Shown here: positions 24,583-36,905 of the stretch, in pieces
Position numbering within the stretch: the stretch's first letter is position 1
Layout of the letters: the number at the start of each line of letters is the position of its first letter
Origin: Siphonodentalium dalli
Taxonomy: Eukaryota > Mollusca > Scaphopoda > Gadilida > Siphonodentaliidae
Direction: 5' to 3'
Assembly (NCBI GenBank): GCA_032622095.1
Contig: CP136065.1
Span: forward strand, 62,789,094-62,853,093
Length of the DNA stretch: 64,000 bases
Made by a program: the position numbers and the translations under genes
The notes under the pieces: model-generated
What the model was told of the DNA's origin: nothing
What the model saw: the letters and a program-made list of their open reading frames with translations, nothing else
The model's database searches: none

Positions 24583-24728
24583 CTGAAATATGGCTTGTTG
24601 CCATTCATAGGAAAAGTCTCCCCGAGAGCTTTCCGATGAATGGCAACAAGCCATATTTCCGACTAAATCCTGAAAAGTTACCCATAATTCTGCTGTGGTT
24701 AAGCGGTCGATTAATTAGGGCATTACTG
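24583..24728. mobile_element. CAGTAAT-ended MITE, 5'-truncated copy
   Basis: The central hairpin (ATGGCTTGTTGCCATTCAT / ATGAATGGCAACAAGCCAT) and the full right arm to ATTACTG, followed by TA, are present. The outer left arm is missing. The right arm agrees closely with 54020-54127. Confidence 0.85.
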
Positions 24729-25178
24729 TACATAGTATGAATGGAGTATGAACTGAATATTTTAAATATTGTAAAGGTATGAATTAATGTATAATTACCT
24801 GTTCATATAATCATGTATGATTTATTCATATTGTGTTAATAAAAGATATGATAATTCCATGTCGGAATCATTAAATTGGACCAGTTGACAATTCAACTGT
24901 AATATAATTGTTTACCGGGATAATCGCGACTATCAAAAAAATCAAATTGGCTTCTATGTGTCCCTACATTACATGGTAGCACTCACTGAGAAAACAATCT
25001 GGTCAATTTGACTAACTTCAAGTTAGTCACGAGCAGTTTGAGTCATTGTGACTAACAAATACATTTTCGTAGATTACTACGACTGTCTCTGGGTGTATAT
25101 AGTTTGACTGTGAGCGCGGTCGGGGCGATTATATCATCGCTTGGTTATACCCATTCATTTACTACCGCCATGTTGGTA

Positions 25179-25341
25179 TATAAGGATTAACTGTCATGTG
25201 GACTGTTTTTATGGAGATGTAACCGTGAGGTAAGTGGTCACAACTTGTGTAAAACCCGAAGGGTTTTACATACAAGTTATGACCACTTACCTCACGGTTA
25301 CATCTCCATAAAAATAGTCCACATGCCAGTTAATCCTTATA
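25179..25341. repeat. Hairpin with ~79-base arms and 3-base loop
   Basis: Left arm 25179-25257 and right arm 25261-25341 are almost perfectly complementary, including ATGGAGATGTAACCGTGAGG and GGTAAGTGGTCA. The loop is GAA between AAACCC and GGGTTT. Likely a MITE or foldback element. Confidence 0.93.
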
Positions 25342-25762
25342 TTTATATACATTTAGCGAAAAAGTCACTTTTGTAAATGTATTTAAACCGAAAAGTGTAT
25401 CGTGACAAAACAAGCCCAAAATATCCCATAGCACCCTTGGCAAAAGTTAACAGGAACAATTGAAACCCGATGATTTATTAAGTCAATCCTGCTCGAATCC
25501 AAATGCGCCCAAAACATTACGCGTTCGTCTTTCCAAACCCAAATGACGTATCGATGTTGTTATGAGCTTGCAGTTATACGCTGTTGCGCATTCACCGATA
25601 AATAACTTCAACTAGCCACGTGGGCGCCGACCAATCAGAATGCTGGATTTAGTGATAATAACACTTAGTGTGTAAATATTACATTATGTCAGTACTTCGA
25701 ATCTGTGTTTACACAGACTGGTTACATCACCAGAAACAAAATGTTTAGTCCTTGGAGGCGAA

Positions 25763-26260
25763 ATGGAGAAATATTTTGAATATACTTACCTTGGTGTCAT
25801 ATTCGACAGATCAAACAACGTTCACAATTCTAAGAAATCCTTAGTGACTAAAGCCACCAGAGCGATGTACTCACTAACATATAAGTCGCGCGCAGTGGAT
25901 ATTCCAATGAGACCTATTCGCGAAGACAGTAAATGTGATGCTATTATACGGATGCGAAATATGGGTTACGAAAGCATTGAAGAGCTTGAAAAGCTACAGT
26001 TGAAATTTTATAAGTTTATTCTAAAACGTAACCCGAGCACATCCAGTGTTTATCCTTTCACAATCGACGTTATTGTTCGAATAATTACATATTGGGCGAA
26101 AATGGTCTCGTCTGGTCACAAAAACAATAATTATCAATTATATTATTATCTGGGCAATATCTCAAATAAGAATGTGTCCCGACCGTGGGCCCTTAACTCC
26201 TTCAGGAGGAGATTTATACCATCGCGGGCATTGACTGTTTGCAACTTGCACACGTTATAA
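25763..26260 (+). pseudogene. Non-LTR retrotransposon reverse transcriptase, C-terminal fragment
   Basis: A 165-codon open frame with YTYLGVIFDRSNN, KSLVTKATRAMYSL, IEELEKLQLKFYKFIL, PSTSSVYPFTIDV and RIITYWAKMVSSGHKN. This is the typical post-palm segment of invertebrate non-LTR retrotransposon polyproteins. Between residues about 50 and 70 the expected LFD...PILLYGSEVW segment is replaced by unrelated sequence, so an internal deletion is likely. The catalytic YxDD region lies upstream and is missing. It belongs to a different family from the 10.8-kb fragment. Confidence 0.78.
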
Positions 26261-27230
26261 ACACTCCTTCAAGCATCTGATAATATTGCCTTACATACAT
26301 GTAAACTTTGTGAATACATACGACATGGCGAGGAACACGTTTTACCAAATTTCGGTTTTCGCCTACCCAGCAACTATAGATTGTGTCAGTCATCGTGACT
26401 CAACTCTAACATTTTTTAACCTGCTCTTTGTCGTTATGACTAACATCAGAATGATTATTAAGCTTCATTAACTTTATTCAGCATTTATTTATTTAGTCAT
26501 TACGCCATATATTCCACCTCAGTAATTCTGACTAACCCAAGTAGGTAATGATATGGGCAAACTTTAGACTAACATAAGTTAGTCTTATTGACTAGCCTTT
26601 TCTTATAAGGAATGTGACCGGTTGAATGGTTTGCGATGAGTCCGTCGTCTACTGGCTACGTGTTCACCGCGGTTCGATCATTACTACTGGCAATAGATGT
26701 ATGTAATGCACTGGTCCAATCAAATCACGACACTGCACCACTGTGGCAGGTGATATTGTTTGTGGTGCGTTCGTCTCTTTCAGGTACGATAATCATCTAA
26801 TATACTGCCATTCACTGGAACATGACACTATGTTGATGAATGAAGTATATAAGTAGAAAAGTTTCGAAAACACACGATTACAGGACATTGGCAATTCGAA
26901 ATATCGTGTAGTCACTGGGTCATGCCATTCTCCAGACAACACACACGCGAGGAAGGTATGCCATGATGCTACTGCTTCCATCATACAAATCTGAAGATGA
27001 TGGCGTCTGCCGCTCAAATACCAATCCTCCTTCAAAATTCCGAACTATAATGGTCAAAGGTACAGCAACTCGACTGCTGGTGACCATCAGAGTTCACGCT
27101 AGCCAGAAATTTGTTTTCACCAATTATTTGTCCATTTCTGAATTTTGTGGTCAAATTTAAAAACTAAAAGTACAAAACATAACGAAAAAACTTTAATAAC
27201 AAAACGTAAATAAAGAGAATAAGACATACT
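26261..27230. other. No gene supported
   Basis: Short recurrent ACTAACxxAAGTTAGTC-type motifs (also near 25005-25035, 26440 and 26570) hint at an old repeat. No coding feature is convincing. Confidence 0.4.
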
Positions 27231-27497
27231 CTTAAGCCTTTCGTGACTGGAGCTGCGCTGGTGGAGCATTAAAGATCATGTGCCAGTGCATTCTCTTATA
27301 TATGCGAGTCTCACACAGGGAGCCGCGCATACATACGATAATGCACTGGATTTCAAGGTCAATGTAAATATTGTTAAGCCACTGAATTATTTTATATATA
27401 TGCGCGGCTCCCTATGGGAGGCTCGAATATATAAGAGAATGTATTGGCACAGGGTTTTCACAAAATTTCAGGAAACTCCAGTCATGGAAGTGTTAAC
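27231..27497. mobile_element. 267-bp inverted-repeat element (MITE)
   Basis: The left end CTTAAGCCTTTCGTGACTGG pairs with the right end CCAGTCATGGAAGTGTTAA. Arms continue through ATTCTCTTATATAT and GGGAGCCGCGCATA for about 95 bases with gaps. A partial copy lies at 24481-24556. I do not see a clear target duplication. Confidence 0.8.
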
Positions 27498-27616
27498 ATA
27501 TAACTGATCAGTTTGAGATGGTACTATAAGAGAAAAAGATAAGACAAGTGTGTCTCGATGGAAATATTGGCCTTCCTCGTGACTGAGTGAGTTTTGGGAA
27601 TGCCTGAAGATATACG

Positions 27617-28050
27617 GCACATGAAGACCACCATTTTTCTGGCCGGTAATCGTAATCGTTATTTACGGCACATGAAGACCACCATTTTTCTGGCCGGTAA
27701 TTGTAATAGTTATTTATGAAGACCACCATTTTTCTGGCCGGTAATTGTAATAGTTATTTATGAAGACCACCATTTTTCTGACCGGTAATTGTAATAGCTA
27801 TTTATGAAGACACCATTTTTCTGACCGGAAATTGTAATAGTTATTTATGAAGACCACGATTTTTCTGACCGGTACTTGTAATCGTTATTTGCGGCACATG
27901 AAAGACCACCATTTTTCTGACCGGTAGTTGTAATTGTCATTTATGAAGACCACCATTTTTCTGACCGGTAATTGTAATAGTTATTTATGAAGACCACCAT
28001 TTCATTATTATGGTTATTGTTCTGACCGGTAATTGTAATGATTATTTGCG
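27617..28050. repeat. ~43-52-bp tandem repeat, ~9-10 units
   Basis: The unit is GAAGACCACCATTTTTCTGA followed by CCGGTAATTGTAATAGTTATTT. Some units carry an extra ACGGCACAT insertion. Units near the right end are interrupted. Confidence 0.93.
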
Positions 28051-28175
28051 AAGCGTCTCTATAATATGTATCGCAAAAGTATCTTGACTGGTCCCCAGAC
28101 TATAAACCTTGCCATCGCTCTGCTTTGGACGTCGTTATTATAGACCGGTGCGGACTATCGCCATTTTGTGGATCT

Positions 28176-28195
28176 CCGGTCAGAATTCTGACCGG
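28176..28195. other. 20-bp perfect palindrome
   Basis: CCGGTCAGAATTCTGACCGG is perfectly self-complementary. It shares CTGACCGG with the repeat array just upstream, so it may be two inverted remnants of that unit. Confidence 0.9.
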
Positions 28196-29831
28196 GACTA
28201 AAATAGAACAGTGCAAGCTGATTGGCTGAAGTTCCTATCCATCATCTAAATAAAATGGAAGCAAGCTTAACATAAGCCCTTGGGCTTGTTGTTTAATCCC
28301 CTTTCCAATAATCTTATTTCTGAATATTATTATTATATTGCTATTTTTCGAGTTTATGTAATAAGTATGTAACTTGTTAGGATTGGAAATATATGAACTA
28401 ATTGATCATGCTAATATTTTGTTGACAAAACACTCCAAAGTATAGCTGGACTTCTGAAATCATTCTGTCAAACCAATCAGGACCGTGCCAGTATATGTCT
28501 CGCTCCTGGCTGAATGTTCAAAGAAAGTTCAACCGGAATAGGTTACTCCCCACAAACATTATATCAGTCTATGTCTAGAATACTTGATGGTAAGAAATTA
28601 CCATTACACAACTAGCACCTGACATTCGTCCGGTAGATATCCACATCGATCGAGGTTGAATGTTGGATGCACGAACACTGTCACTGACTACATTTGTATA
28701 GTCCCTATGTTGTATTTTTAGTGTCAATGGTAAGGTCACGACCAAGAGAGATGTGAGAAAAAGAAAGTATATATGGACGATGTTCTGCTCCGGGCCGTGA
28801 ACACACGAATTACCGACAAACAAAGAAGTGATCAAACTGTATCGGTTGACATCTCGCTTGTGTCCACAATGAAATGTGTTATTGTCAGTACTCATAGGGA
28901 GAGTCAGACCAAGGTCGTCAGCTTATCGCCAGTAGCGCGAGTACCGGAACGTGATATTGCATCAGGGTTTGAACATGTATCAGACAATAACATTGCTATT
29001 CCCAACCGTTTAGTATTAGATAAATTTGTCTTGACCAAATTACAATTGTTTTTGGCTATGGACGGGGCCAATATTTTATAGTTTGAGCCAGGCTGTTCTC
29101 GTCAAAATAAGCACAGTACGTGTTTATTTTATAATTGCGCCATTAGCTTGACATTATCTGAAAACTCAATACGTTCTATATGGGCCTAAAAGCCCGTATT
29201 GTGCTTATTTTCCCGATAACAGGCTGGACATTAGCACGAGTAAACCAACTCACGACTTACCATTATATTATGTCTGACACCCTCAACACATATTCAAAGA
29301 CTGCTCAAAACATTAACATTGATTGGCAGTTATCGTGTCCTTTTTGATATGTTAATATTGTATATAGTGACATGCTGTTATGCATTAAGAATATATCGGC
29401 TCTTTTTTTTACAAAACACAAGCTCAACCAGGACCAACTGACTCGATAGTGTTATAGGCATCAATCCACGTCCACGGTGACAGTGCAATTTAAATGGTAT
29501 TGAATTATGCAACACGTGACTATGCTCTATCTTCTGCGTCCTTCCGTTGTACCTCCTCTTTAATCTGAATACACAATAACACCATATACGGGATTGAACA
29601 CCCCGATAGAAACGCCCACAGAGGTTATTGATGTGGCCGCTGGACATTTTCTATTCCACTCATCGTTCCCGTATATTGGATAAGTTATCACGGAACGATT
29701 CCCAAAGTTGGATTAAAACATTGTTGTAAATTCAAACATATAATGTTGAAACCATTTCATTGACATTTGTGCCATGTCATTCAAAACAATGGCAGAACAG
29801 TTTTATTGTTGATTTCGGCACGAAATAGACA
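28196..29831. other. No gene supported; upstream of PAN exon
   Basis: Open frames at 28575-28895 (-) and 28773-29081 (+) overlap and show no family signature. A weak inverted pair (AAAATAAGCACAGTACG near 29105 / CGTATTGTGCTTATTTT near 29195) is present. If the exon at 29832 is the first, its promoter should lie here, but no TATA-like element stands out. Confidence 0.4.
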
Positions 29832-30161
29832 ATGGAACGCAGGCCTAAACAAATGAGGGAAATTAAAGGGCACAAATTGTGTTGGTTCTGGGAACAGTTT
29901 AAATTCGGACTGTTGTGTGCTTTGCTGCTCAATATGGTCAGTGTTAGCGCCATTCCTTTTCAATCCCGAGCAGATGGTTTTCTGACTGAAACAAAGCCGA
30001 CAAATGTCAAGAGATGTGAAACAATGTGTAAGAGACATGCTGACTGTACAAAGATTGGATACAATGTTAAAACAAAAACGTGCGCTCTCCTGCATCCAGA
30101 TAAGTCGGCAGTGCCACACCCACCAAAGGAGTGGTTCATGCAAGACATTGAACGCAACAGG
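29832..30161 (+). CDS. First coding exon of a secreted PAN/apple-domain protein
   Basis: ATG at 29832 in good context (GACAATGG), 110 codons, ending at AGG|GTAAGA, a strong donor in phase 0. Residues 1-24 are basic and polar. Residues 25-39 are hydrophobic (FGLLCALLLNMVSVS) and likely form the signal peptide core, with cleavage after Ala40 (VSA|IP). Residues 62-84 give C-x3-C-x5-C-x11-C (CETMCKRHADC ... YNVKTKTC), the core of a PAN/apple fold, which binds protein or carbohydrate outside the cell. The exon stops before a complete domain, and the next likely exon (38683) is also phase 0. The gene is probably a secreted or membrane-anchored host protein; its full identity is unknown. A start at Met8 is also possible. 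Confidence 0.72.
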
Positions 30162-30619
30162 GTAAGATTTTAGTTATGTATTCGTGTTAGTATATTATAT
30201 ATATGTCTGTCGTGGGGGAAGACGGGACATTGGTATACACACGGCTTGGGGGCTAATTGGATTTATGAGCTTAAGCTTTTAAGCATTTTTGTCCAGTTCC
30301 ATATTAACTGGTGCTCGTGGTACTTAAATCATTCAAACACTACTTTGTAAAAACCACGAAAATTTGGACAAAGTTTAGGTCCGTACCTGTTCTTGCATAC
30401 TGGACAATCTGATTGAGGGCTTACGCTAATTAAACTGGGCGTTCCTATTCATATAGAAACATATATGTTTTCTCCAGTAACGACTAGTTACATAACACAT
30501 AACTATATACACAATACATTACTAATAAATAGAGTTTACATAGATAATATATGGTGTATGTGATATGCTAACATCAGTAATCAAACTAGCCCTTAAACCT
30601 GTTTCTTTTGTGCACTTTT

Positions 30620-31432
30620 GACGCCTCATTATTATGGACTATTCGTGAGTTTTAAAAAAATCTCAATTTCTTACTATTAATTTGAAGCAAAAAATCATTA
30701 TCCGTCATAACCAAGGTATGCTATAGTATTATAACAACACATGTTAACCCTCGCAATATGAGATATATGTTTGAATTATGTAAAGTAGGTCACCAGAGAG
30801 TTTGACATGAATTATTTGCAAAAAAACACTTCACTATCCAGCATATTATCCAAATTAGGGTTACACTCGGTCTACTCTCTGAAATCATGAATGTCTGCGA
30901 GAAAATAAATACAATATTTTTCATTGCAGATTTTAGTATTTTGGTGGTCATATTGTTATTTTTGTCATGTGAAGGACCAAAACAACATAAATTTTATCCA
31001 ACCACGTTTGCAATAATCTGACTGATACTGATTTATATTTTCAGACGTTATGTTGTTTTATGGTGAAATTTTCTCCAAACAAAAAGTTCTGCAAATGGTT
31101 AACAAAAATGAAGACTTTTGATTTATTTCCATGCAGTCAGCCATGATTTCAGACAGTAGACAGTGCAGATCCTAGTTGATATATTAAGATAGATAATGCA
31201 GTGATTTGTTTTATTGCAAATACTTCCTGTCAAACTCTATTGAGCTACATGAAAACAATTTGTTTTAAACCACTTTTGTTTACACAATTCAAATATCTCT
31301 CATATTTTGAGGGAAAACGTGTGTTGTTATAATACTATAGAACACATTGGTTATGAACGATAATGATTTTTTTCTTCGAACTTATAGTGAAAAATCGAGA
31401 TTTTTTGAAAATTAACGAATGGGGCGCCTCCT
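30620..31432. repeat. ~0.8-kb foldback element with ~245- to 400-bp arms
   Basis: The reverse complement of 31190-31415 matches 30640-30850 (CTATAGTATTATAACAACAC, AAAAATCATTAT, GAGTTTGACA). Inner blocks at 30880-30940 and 31075-31160 also pair (TCTGAAATCATG, AAATAAAT). The arms are diverged, with indels. No coding content. Confidence 0.8.
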
Positions 31433-31493
31433 TAAACACCCTATAGTTGGTGTGGACGTACGTCCTTTAACATGTTTTGTTTCCAACCGAGTT

Positions 31494-31760
31494 TGGATTA
31501 TTTGATCTTAACGAAAGTTGGTATGTGTATTTCCCCACCTAAATTACAGGCCAAGTTCAAATATGGGTTGCGTCCAATTATTACATGAGTCACGACTATT
31601 TTTCGACTAAGAACATGACCATTTTCCGTCAGTTCATTTTTGGTTTCCGACCGACAACTCAATATTGGATTATTTGATCGGAACCAAAGTTTGTATGTGT
31701 ATGTCAGAGCTAAAAATACAAGACATGTGGGTTCCGTCCAATTATATAAAAATAAAATCT
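31494..31760. repeat. ~179-bp tandem repeat, ~1.5 units
   Basis: GGATTATTTGATC...AAAGTT(G/T)GTATGTGTAT occurs at 31495 and 31674. A related single unit with AATACAGGTCAAAATTCGAA lies near 46320-46400. Confidence 0.75.
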
Positions 31761-32994
31761 GCGTGGCACCTTTGATACTCTTCTGTCTGATACTGACCGC
31801 TTGAAGTCGATTCCTAATACAAGCGTGCATGGTGGCAAATCAGCGGAAAGCTTAAGTCTTTTCAATTGATATAAACGCCGCCAATAGTTACGAGACACGA
31901 GTTATACAACACGCTATGTGGTCATTTATAGCGGCGAACATGCTTCCATGATTACAAATTGCTTTCGCCTCTTGGGATGTCATTATCTCGACGTTTATGT
32001 GCATATACCCCGTGTCAAACTCCTGTCCGTATTTGAGAAATAAAAGCGTCTTAAATGTCACGTATATTCGATACATGGAAAATACGTGCAATCGCCATAT
32101 CTGTGAACATCACTTATCGTCCAGTGAGTCTCAGCTATTGGACAGTTTTTGTGTTTCTGACTAAATATCATGCGTCCCAAAGCCCTGCACGGATGACAAC
32201 ACTCTGACGGAATATATAATACATCTTGGTGGTCTGAGGCATGACTCAACTCGAACAATAGCCGATGATTCACTGGCAGTGTTGTTTCTTCTCAAATGTA
32301 GTTTCATTGCGTCGCCTGAGAACTATATTGTCCTAAGCGCCTTTAAAACAATAGGATATTTAGTAGCATTGGAATGTACTATGTAATGGGGGCGAATGAT
32401 AGATAATTGGATCAAATGCGGTGTGTCAATAGACCAATACTATAATGATACATAACGCATCCGAACCCATAGCTGAGTCGCATAGTGCTACAGATCCACA
32501 TGCAGTTCAATACTAAACTGTTATACCGGCTGTCCATACACCGTTCACCTACATGTAGCAACCGCGCCACCTTCAAACTTGACAGGAGGGCGGATCTTGA
32601 GGGTGACACTCTATACCTTTATCTGACATATAACTTTCCCGCAAGCCCGACAACAGAGTGAAAGTCATAAAATGTTTGATTGTCAAATTGTACACTAAAT
32701 GTCAGGTTTATGGCATCATTTTTTTTATCGGTTTTCATGGCACAGTTGACTATATATCAATAGAGACCAAACACAAACACCCGGATTGAAAGTGCGTGTC
32801 ATTCGAAACCGATTGTAAAAAACGTGATAGTGTGACGCAATTAATTACTCCACGTCGATTTTGTTGGGTATTTTTTCAACATCGTGTCCATGGAAACATG
32901 TATTTCTAATATTTATCTCATATTGGGCTGTTTCGGGAGGTCTATTAAGAAATTTTTTAAGAAATGTCATAATACATCCTGTTCTCCCGAAAAT
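31761..32994. other. No feature seen
   Basis: Nothing beyond short open frames without recognisable content. Confidence 0.4.
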
Positions 32995-33080
32995 CAGCAT
33001 ATTATCTGCTTATTATAGAACATGTTTTTGTAGATAATCTGCTTAGAATCGCATAATTCTAACAAGTAGATAATGTGCTG
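32995..33080. repeat. 86-bp inverted-repeat element
   Basis: The ends CAGCATATTATCTGCTT and AAGTAGATAATGTGCTG are complementary apart from two bases. The interior repeats GATAATCTGCTTAGAATCGC, which pairs with GCGATTCTAAGCAGA at 33123-33137 outside the element. Confidence 0.65.
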
Positions 33081-33380
33081 AAAATGAGAAAATATTTTAG
33101 TCAAATTACCGATCATTATAAGGCGATTCTAAGCAGACTATGTGCGGACAATAACACAAATAAGCCAACTCATGACTTTTCAGAAGTAAGCTCTTTAACT
33201 AGTGTTTTCACTGTGGCCCGCGCCATAAAACGAAATGGCGGTAAAGATTCCATTATCTGCTTATTCCAGAGTCACATTATGTACATATTTCACATTATAG
33301 ACCGAGTATGTGCGTATTTGCGCGAGGATATGTTGCATAATTAGTAACAACTATCATTGTCTATATCTATATTTGCGAAT

Positions 33381-35150
33381 GTCTGTCTGTCTGTCTGTCT
33401 GTCTGTGTTCTATAGAAATTCACAGGGGACCATATAGGTGATGCCAAAGGGGTCTACTAGGAGTAGCTTTTTACGAGAAAGATAATGGTCGGGGTTAGAA
33501 TTTTCTAAAGTGACGCTGTTGTTGTCAGGGGCAGAAAAGGGGGAGGGGCAGATTTTTTTTTGTCGCCGATTGCCACCAAACTTATATATAATCATCCCCA
33601 TAATATGATGAATCTAATGGCGTGGTTTAAATATGGCAAAAGTTGCGCCGTTCGGGTCAGGGGTGCCCGGAAAGGGGGGGGGGGCAGATTTTTTTTCCCG
33701 TCAACGATTGCCACGAAACTTATATATAATCATCCCCATGATATGAACAATCCAACGGTGTGGTTTAAATATGTCAAAAGTGGCGTCGTTTGAGTCAGGG
33801 ATGAACGGAAAGGGAGAGGGGCACCAAAATTGATAAAACTAATTTTAGCGCCGATTCCCACCAAATTGATATATGTTCTTCTTCATGATACAGGGAATCT
33901 AATTGTGCGATTTAACAACGCCAAATTGTTGTTTTTGGATGAGAGATTTGGAGAGGGTGGGCACTAAATTTGATAATAAGTCGCCGATTGCCACCGCACT
34001 TATACAAAATCATCCGCATGGTATGAGGAGTCTAATGGTGTGGCTTTTATCTGTCAAATGTGGCCTCTTTCGAGTCAGGGTTGCATTGAAAGGGACAGAG
34101 GCACCAAAATTGATGCACAATTTTTTTAGCGCCAATTTCCACAAAATTGATACACGTTCTTATCCATGATACGAGGAATCTAATCGTGATTTAAAGACGC
34201 CATAGTGGTGCTGTTTGGGTGAGAGATGGAGAGGGGAGGGATTGGCACCAAATGTGATAAAAAAATTGTTTAGTAGCCGATTATCACCAAACTTATAAAC
34301 AATCATCTCAATGATATCAGGAGTGTAATCGTGTGGTTTAATGATGTCACAAGTGGGGCCACTCGAATTAGTGGTGCATAGAGATGAGAGGGACACAAAC
34401 AATTATTTATATATGTTTAGTGCCGATTTCCACCAGATTGATACATATTCTTCTCCGTGATACGAGGAATCTTATCGTGTGGTTTAGATACACCAAATTG
34501 GTGCCCTATGGGTGAGAGATATGGGGACCTTAAATTTGATACGAATTTGTATACTCGCCAATTTTCACCAATTTCATATATATGCATCTCTAATCTCTAA
34601 TGAGTCGTAGTGTGTGCAGCTTGAGTCCGTAATAGGAACGGGAGGGTCACCAAAACTGATACAAAATAATTTTAATACCAATTACCATCAAATTCAGACA
34701 CGTTCTTCTCAAATGATACAAGAAATAAAATCGTGCTGTCTGTCTGTCTTGTTGCCTGTCTGTGTGCGTTCTATATATAACTTCACGTGGTACAATCGAG
34801 ATGGCACCAAGGCGTTCTAAGAGGGGTAACTTTTTACAAGGAAGATAATGGTGCGGGTTAAAATTTTCTAAAATGAGGCTGTTGGTGGGAGGGGAAATTA
34901 AAAAAATATGGTGAAATAGTTTAGTCGCTGATTTCCACCAAACGAATACATAATCACCTTCGCAATTTGGCGTTGTTCGAGTCAGCGTTGCATCAACAAT
35001 TGATTTAATAAACCAAATTCCACCAAATTCATACACGATTTTCTCTAATGATATACCATGAATTAAATCACATTTGGTGTCATTTGCGTAACGGATGGCG
35101 AGCGGATATGCACTATCATTGATAAGATTGCTATTCGCCGATATCCACAT
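33381..35150. repeat. ~135-150-bp tandem repeat, ~11 units, in a ~1.35-kb superunit
   Basis: GCCGATT(G/T)CCACCAAA(C/T)T and variants recur near 33562, 33698, 33850, 33981, 34128, 34273, 34420, 34554, 34674, 34924 and 35008. A header made of TCTGTCTG, GTTCTATA and AACTTTTTAC/AGATAATGG occurs at 33381 and again near 34735, so a longer unit of about 1.35 kb was itself duplicated. (TCTG)n microsatellite at 33381-33407. Confidence 0.85.
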
Positions 35151-36655
35151 ATAAGTTATATACAGTCACCAGGCCATCTCCATATCATTTTAAGTAGTTG
35201 GGCGTTCACATTTCACAATCCTGACATATGTTGACCCACATAAGTCACTTGAACAATTATATCTTCTTAACAGTCATATTTATATGGGAATGGCAATCAA
35301 GGCATTCACACAGTGAGCTAACAAAAAGAGATAACTAGAAGAAGCATTAAACGTATATTTATCATTCTATTGGAGAGAATACATATATTCGTACAAACTG
35401 AGAGACCTCGAACCGTCAGAGGATTGCATATATATAATAACAAAATTTAGTCTGTTCCATTCAATACAGTTTCCACAAAAAGTTACAATTTGTCAAGATA
35501 TATGGAAGGCCTGTTCAAAAACAGTGGTCACAGTGTGCAGTCAAATATAGTTTCTTCTGATATATGATATAAGAAAATGCAGTTAGTAGCACAAGACTTT
35601 TCAGGATCCTACCAGTACTGACATCTGACACGGGTTTTAGAACAGGCTCATCGACTGACATAAACAACTCAAAATCTCGCTCTGTGCCTGGCACATGTAG
35701 CTGGTATGGGCGCAGCAACATTTCGTTTAAACTAAGAATATTTAGTCAATATATAGCACCATGAACAGAGGAGCAACTGGAAATTTCTTTGAAACATCTG
35801 TATCTTCATGGAGATATGATAGCCAGGTGTCCTCGAGATCTTAGTTCAACCCACTAGATTGATTGATACAACTCAATATGTAAAACCCGATTATCATCTT
35901 TTATCAAGCTAATGTGTTTATGATGTTCATGTATCATATTATAACGTCTAATGTAGACGCAGTTGTAAATAAATAAATACTTCATTATTGGTGGAACGGA
36001 TTAATCGCGATAAACAGAATGACAATTGACAAGGTGAGCCACAACTTATATTCCATGACTGTAATAATCATGTTTTGTGATGCTATTTGAATTTACAATT
36101 TATGAAAAAACGTATAACACTTTAAGCAAGAGCATACTCTATTCCCTACAAATATCCACAGCATACATTAACCTGGGCAACGCCGGGTAACCCTGCTAGT
36201 AATCAATATAATATCTAATAAATATTCCAATTATAAATGTATAACTTTGTAATACCAAAATCGCGGATTTTCAACCCAAATTGGCACACAAATCCACATA
36301 ACCCAAATATTTATCCAATTTAATACCGAAATAGTTAGAACATCGATATCGTACGAAAATAACACACACAAACACAAACAATATATTCATCATCGGTTTC
36401 AGTCCATATAGAATAGGATGAAATTTGTTTTAACAACTTATGCTCAAGTGTTTTTACACAAAATGTGCCCATACTATTTAAATGCCGTTTCCGTAGCAAT
36501 GGCACCACTTTCGGAAGTTACTGAAGAGCTGAACACGAAGCTGACATACTTTCATATGATTAATAATTAGTCCGAGAAAACTTTAAACTCGAAAAATGGC
36601 GTCTTTGTGGTCAAGACCGATCCTCTAATTCGTAAATATGGATGTACTAGCAGGT
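35151..36655. other. No gene supported
   Basis: AT-rich sequence without recognisable coding or repeat structure. ATAAATAAATA near 35970 and GGCAACGCCGGGTAACCCTG near 36177 may mark the end of an old transposable element. Confidence 0.4.
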
Positions 36656-36905
36656 GACCCGACTTCATCCGAGCTTTGACCTAGAATTTACCATTTTGAA
36701 GGTCAAGGTCACGTCGGAGTCACGATTTGAACCGTCCAAAACACTCCCCGGACAAAAGTACCCATAGGTATCAAATTTCGTCGAAATCCGTCAGTTTTAC
36801 CCGATTTGACCTTGAATTGACCATTTTGAAGTTCAAGGTCAAGTCGGGGTCACGATTTGACCCGTCAAAAACACTCCCCGGACAAAATTAACCCTAAGTA
36901 TCAAA
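36656..36905. repeat. ~130-bp tandem duplication with GGTCAAGGTCA motif
   Basis: The block CATTTTGAAGGTCAAGGTCA ... GTCACGATTTGA ... AACACTCCCCGGACAAAA occurs at about 36691 and 36820. This repeat style is frequent in molluscan genomes. Confidence 0.8.

Noticed and set aside
24191-24654. Overlapping 120-codon frames on both strands
   Set aside because: They overlap a MITE and another repeat fragment, and neither looks like a protein family.
28575-29081. Opposed open frames of about 100 codons
   Set aside because: No recognisable motif; both are consistent with chance.
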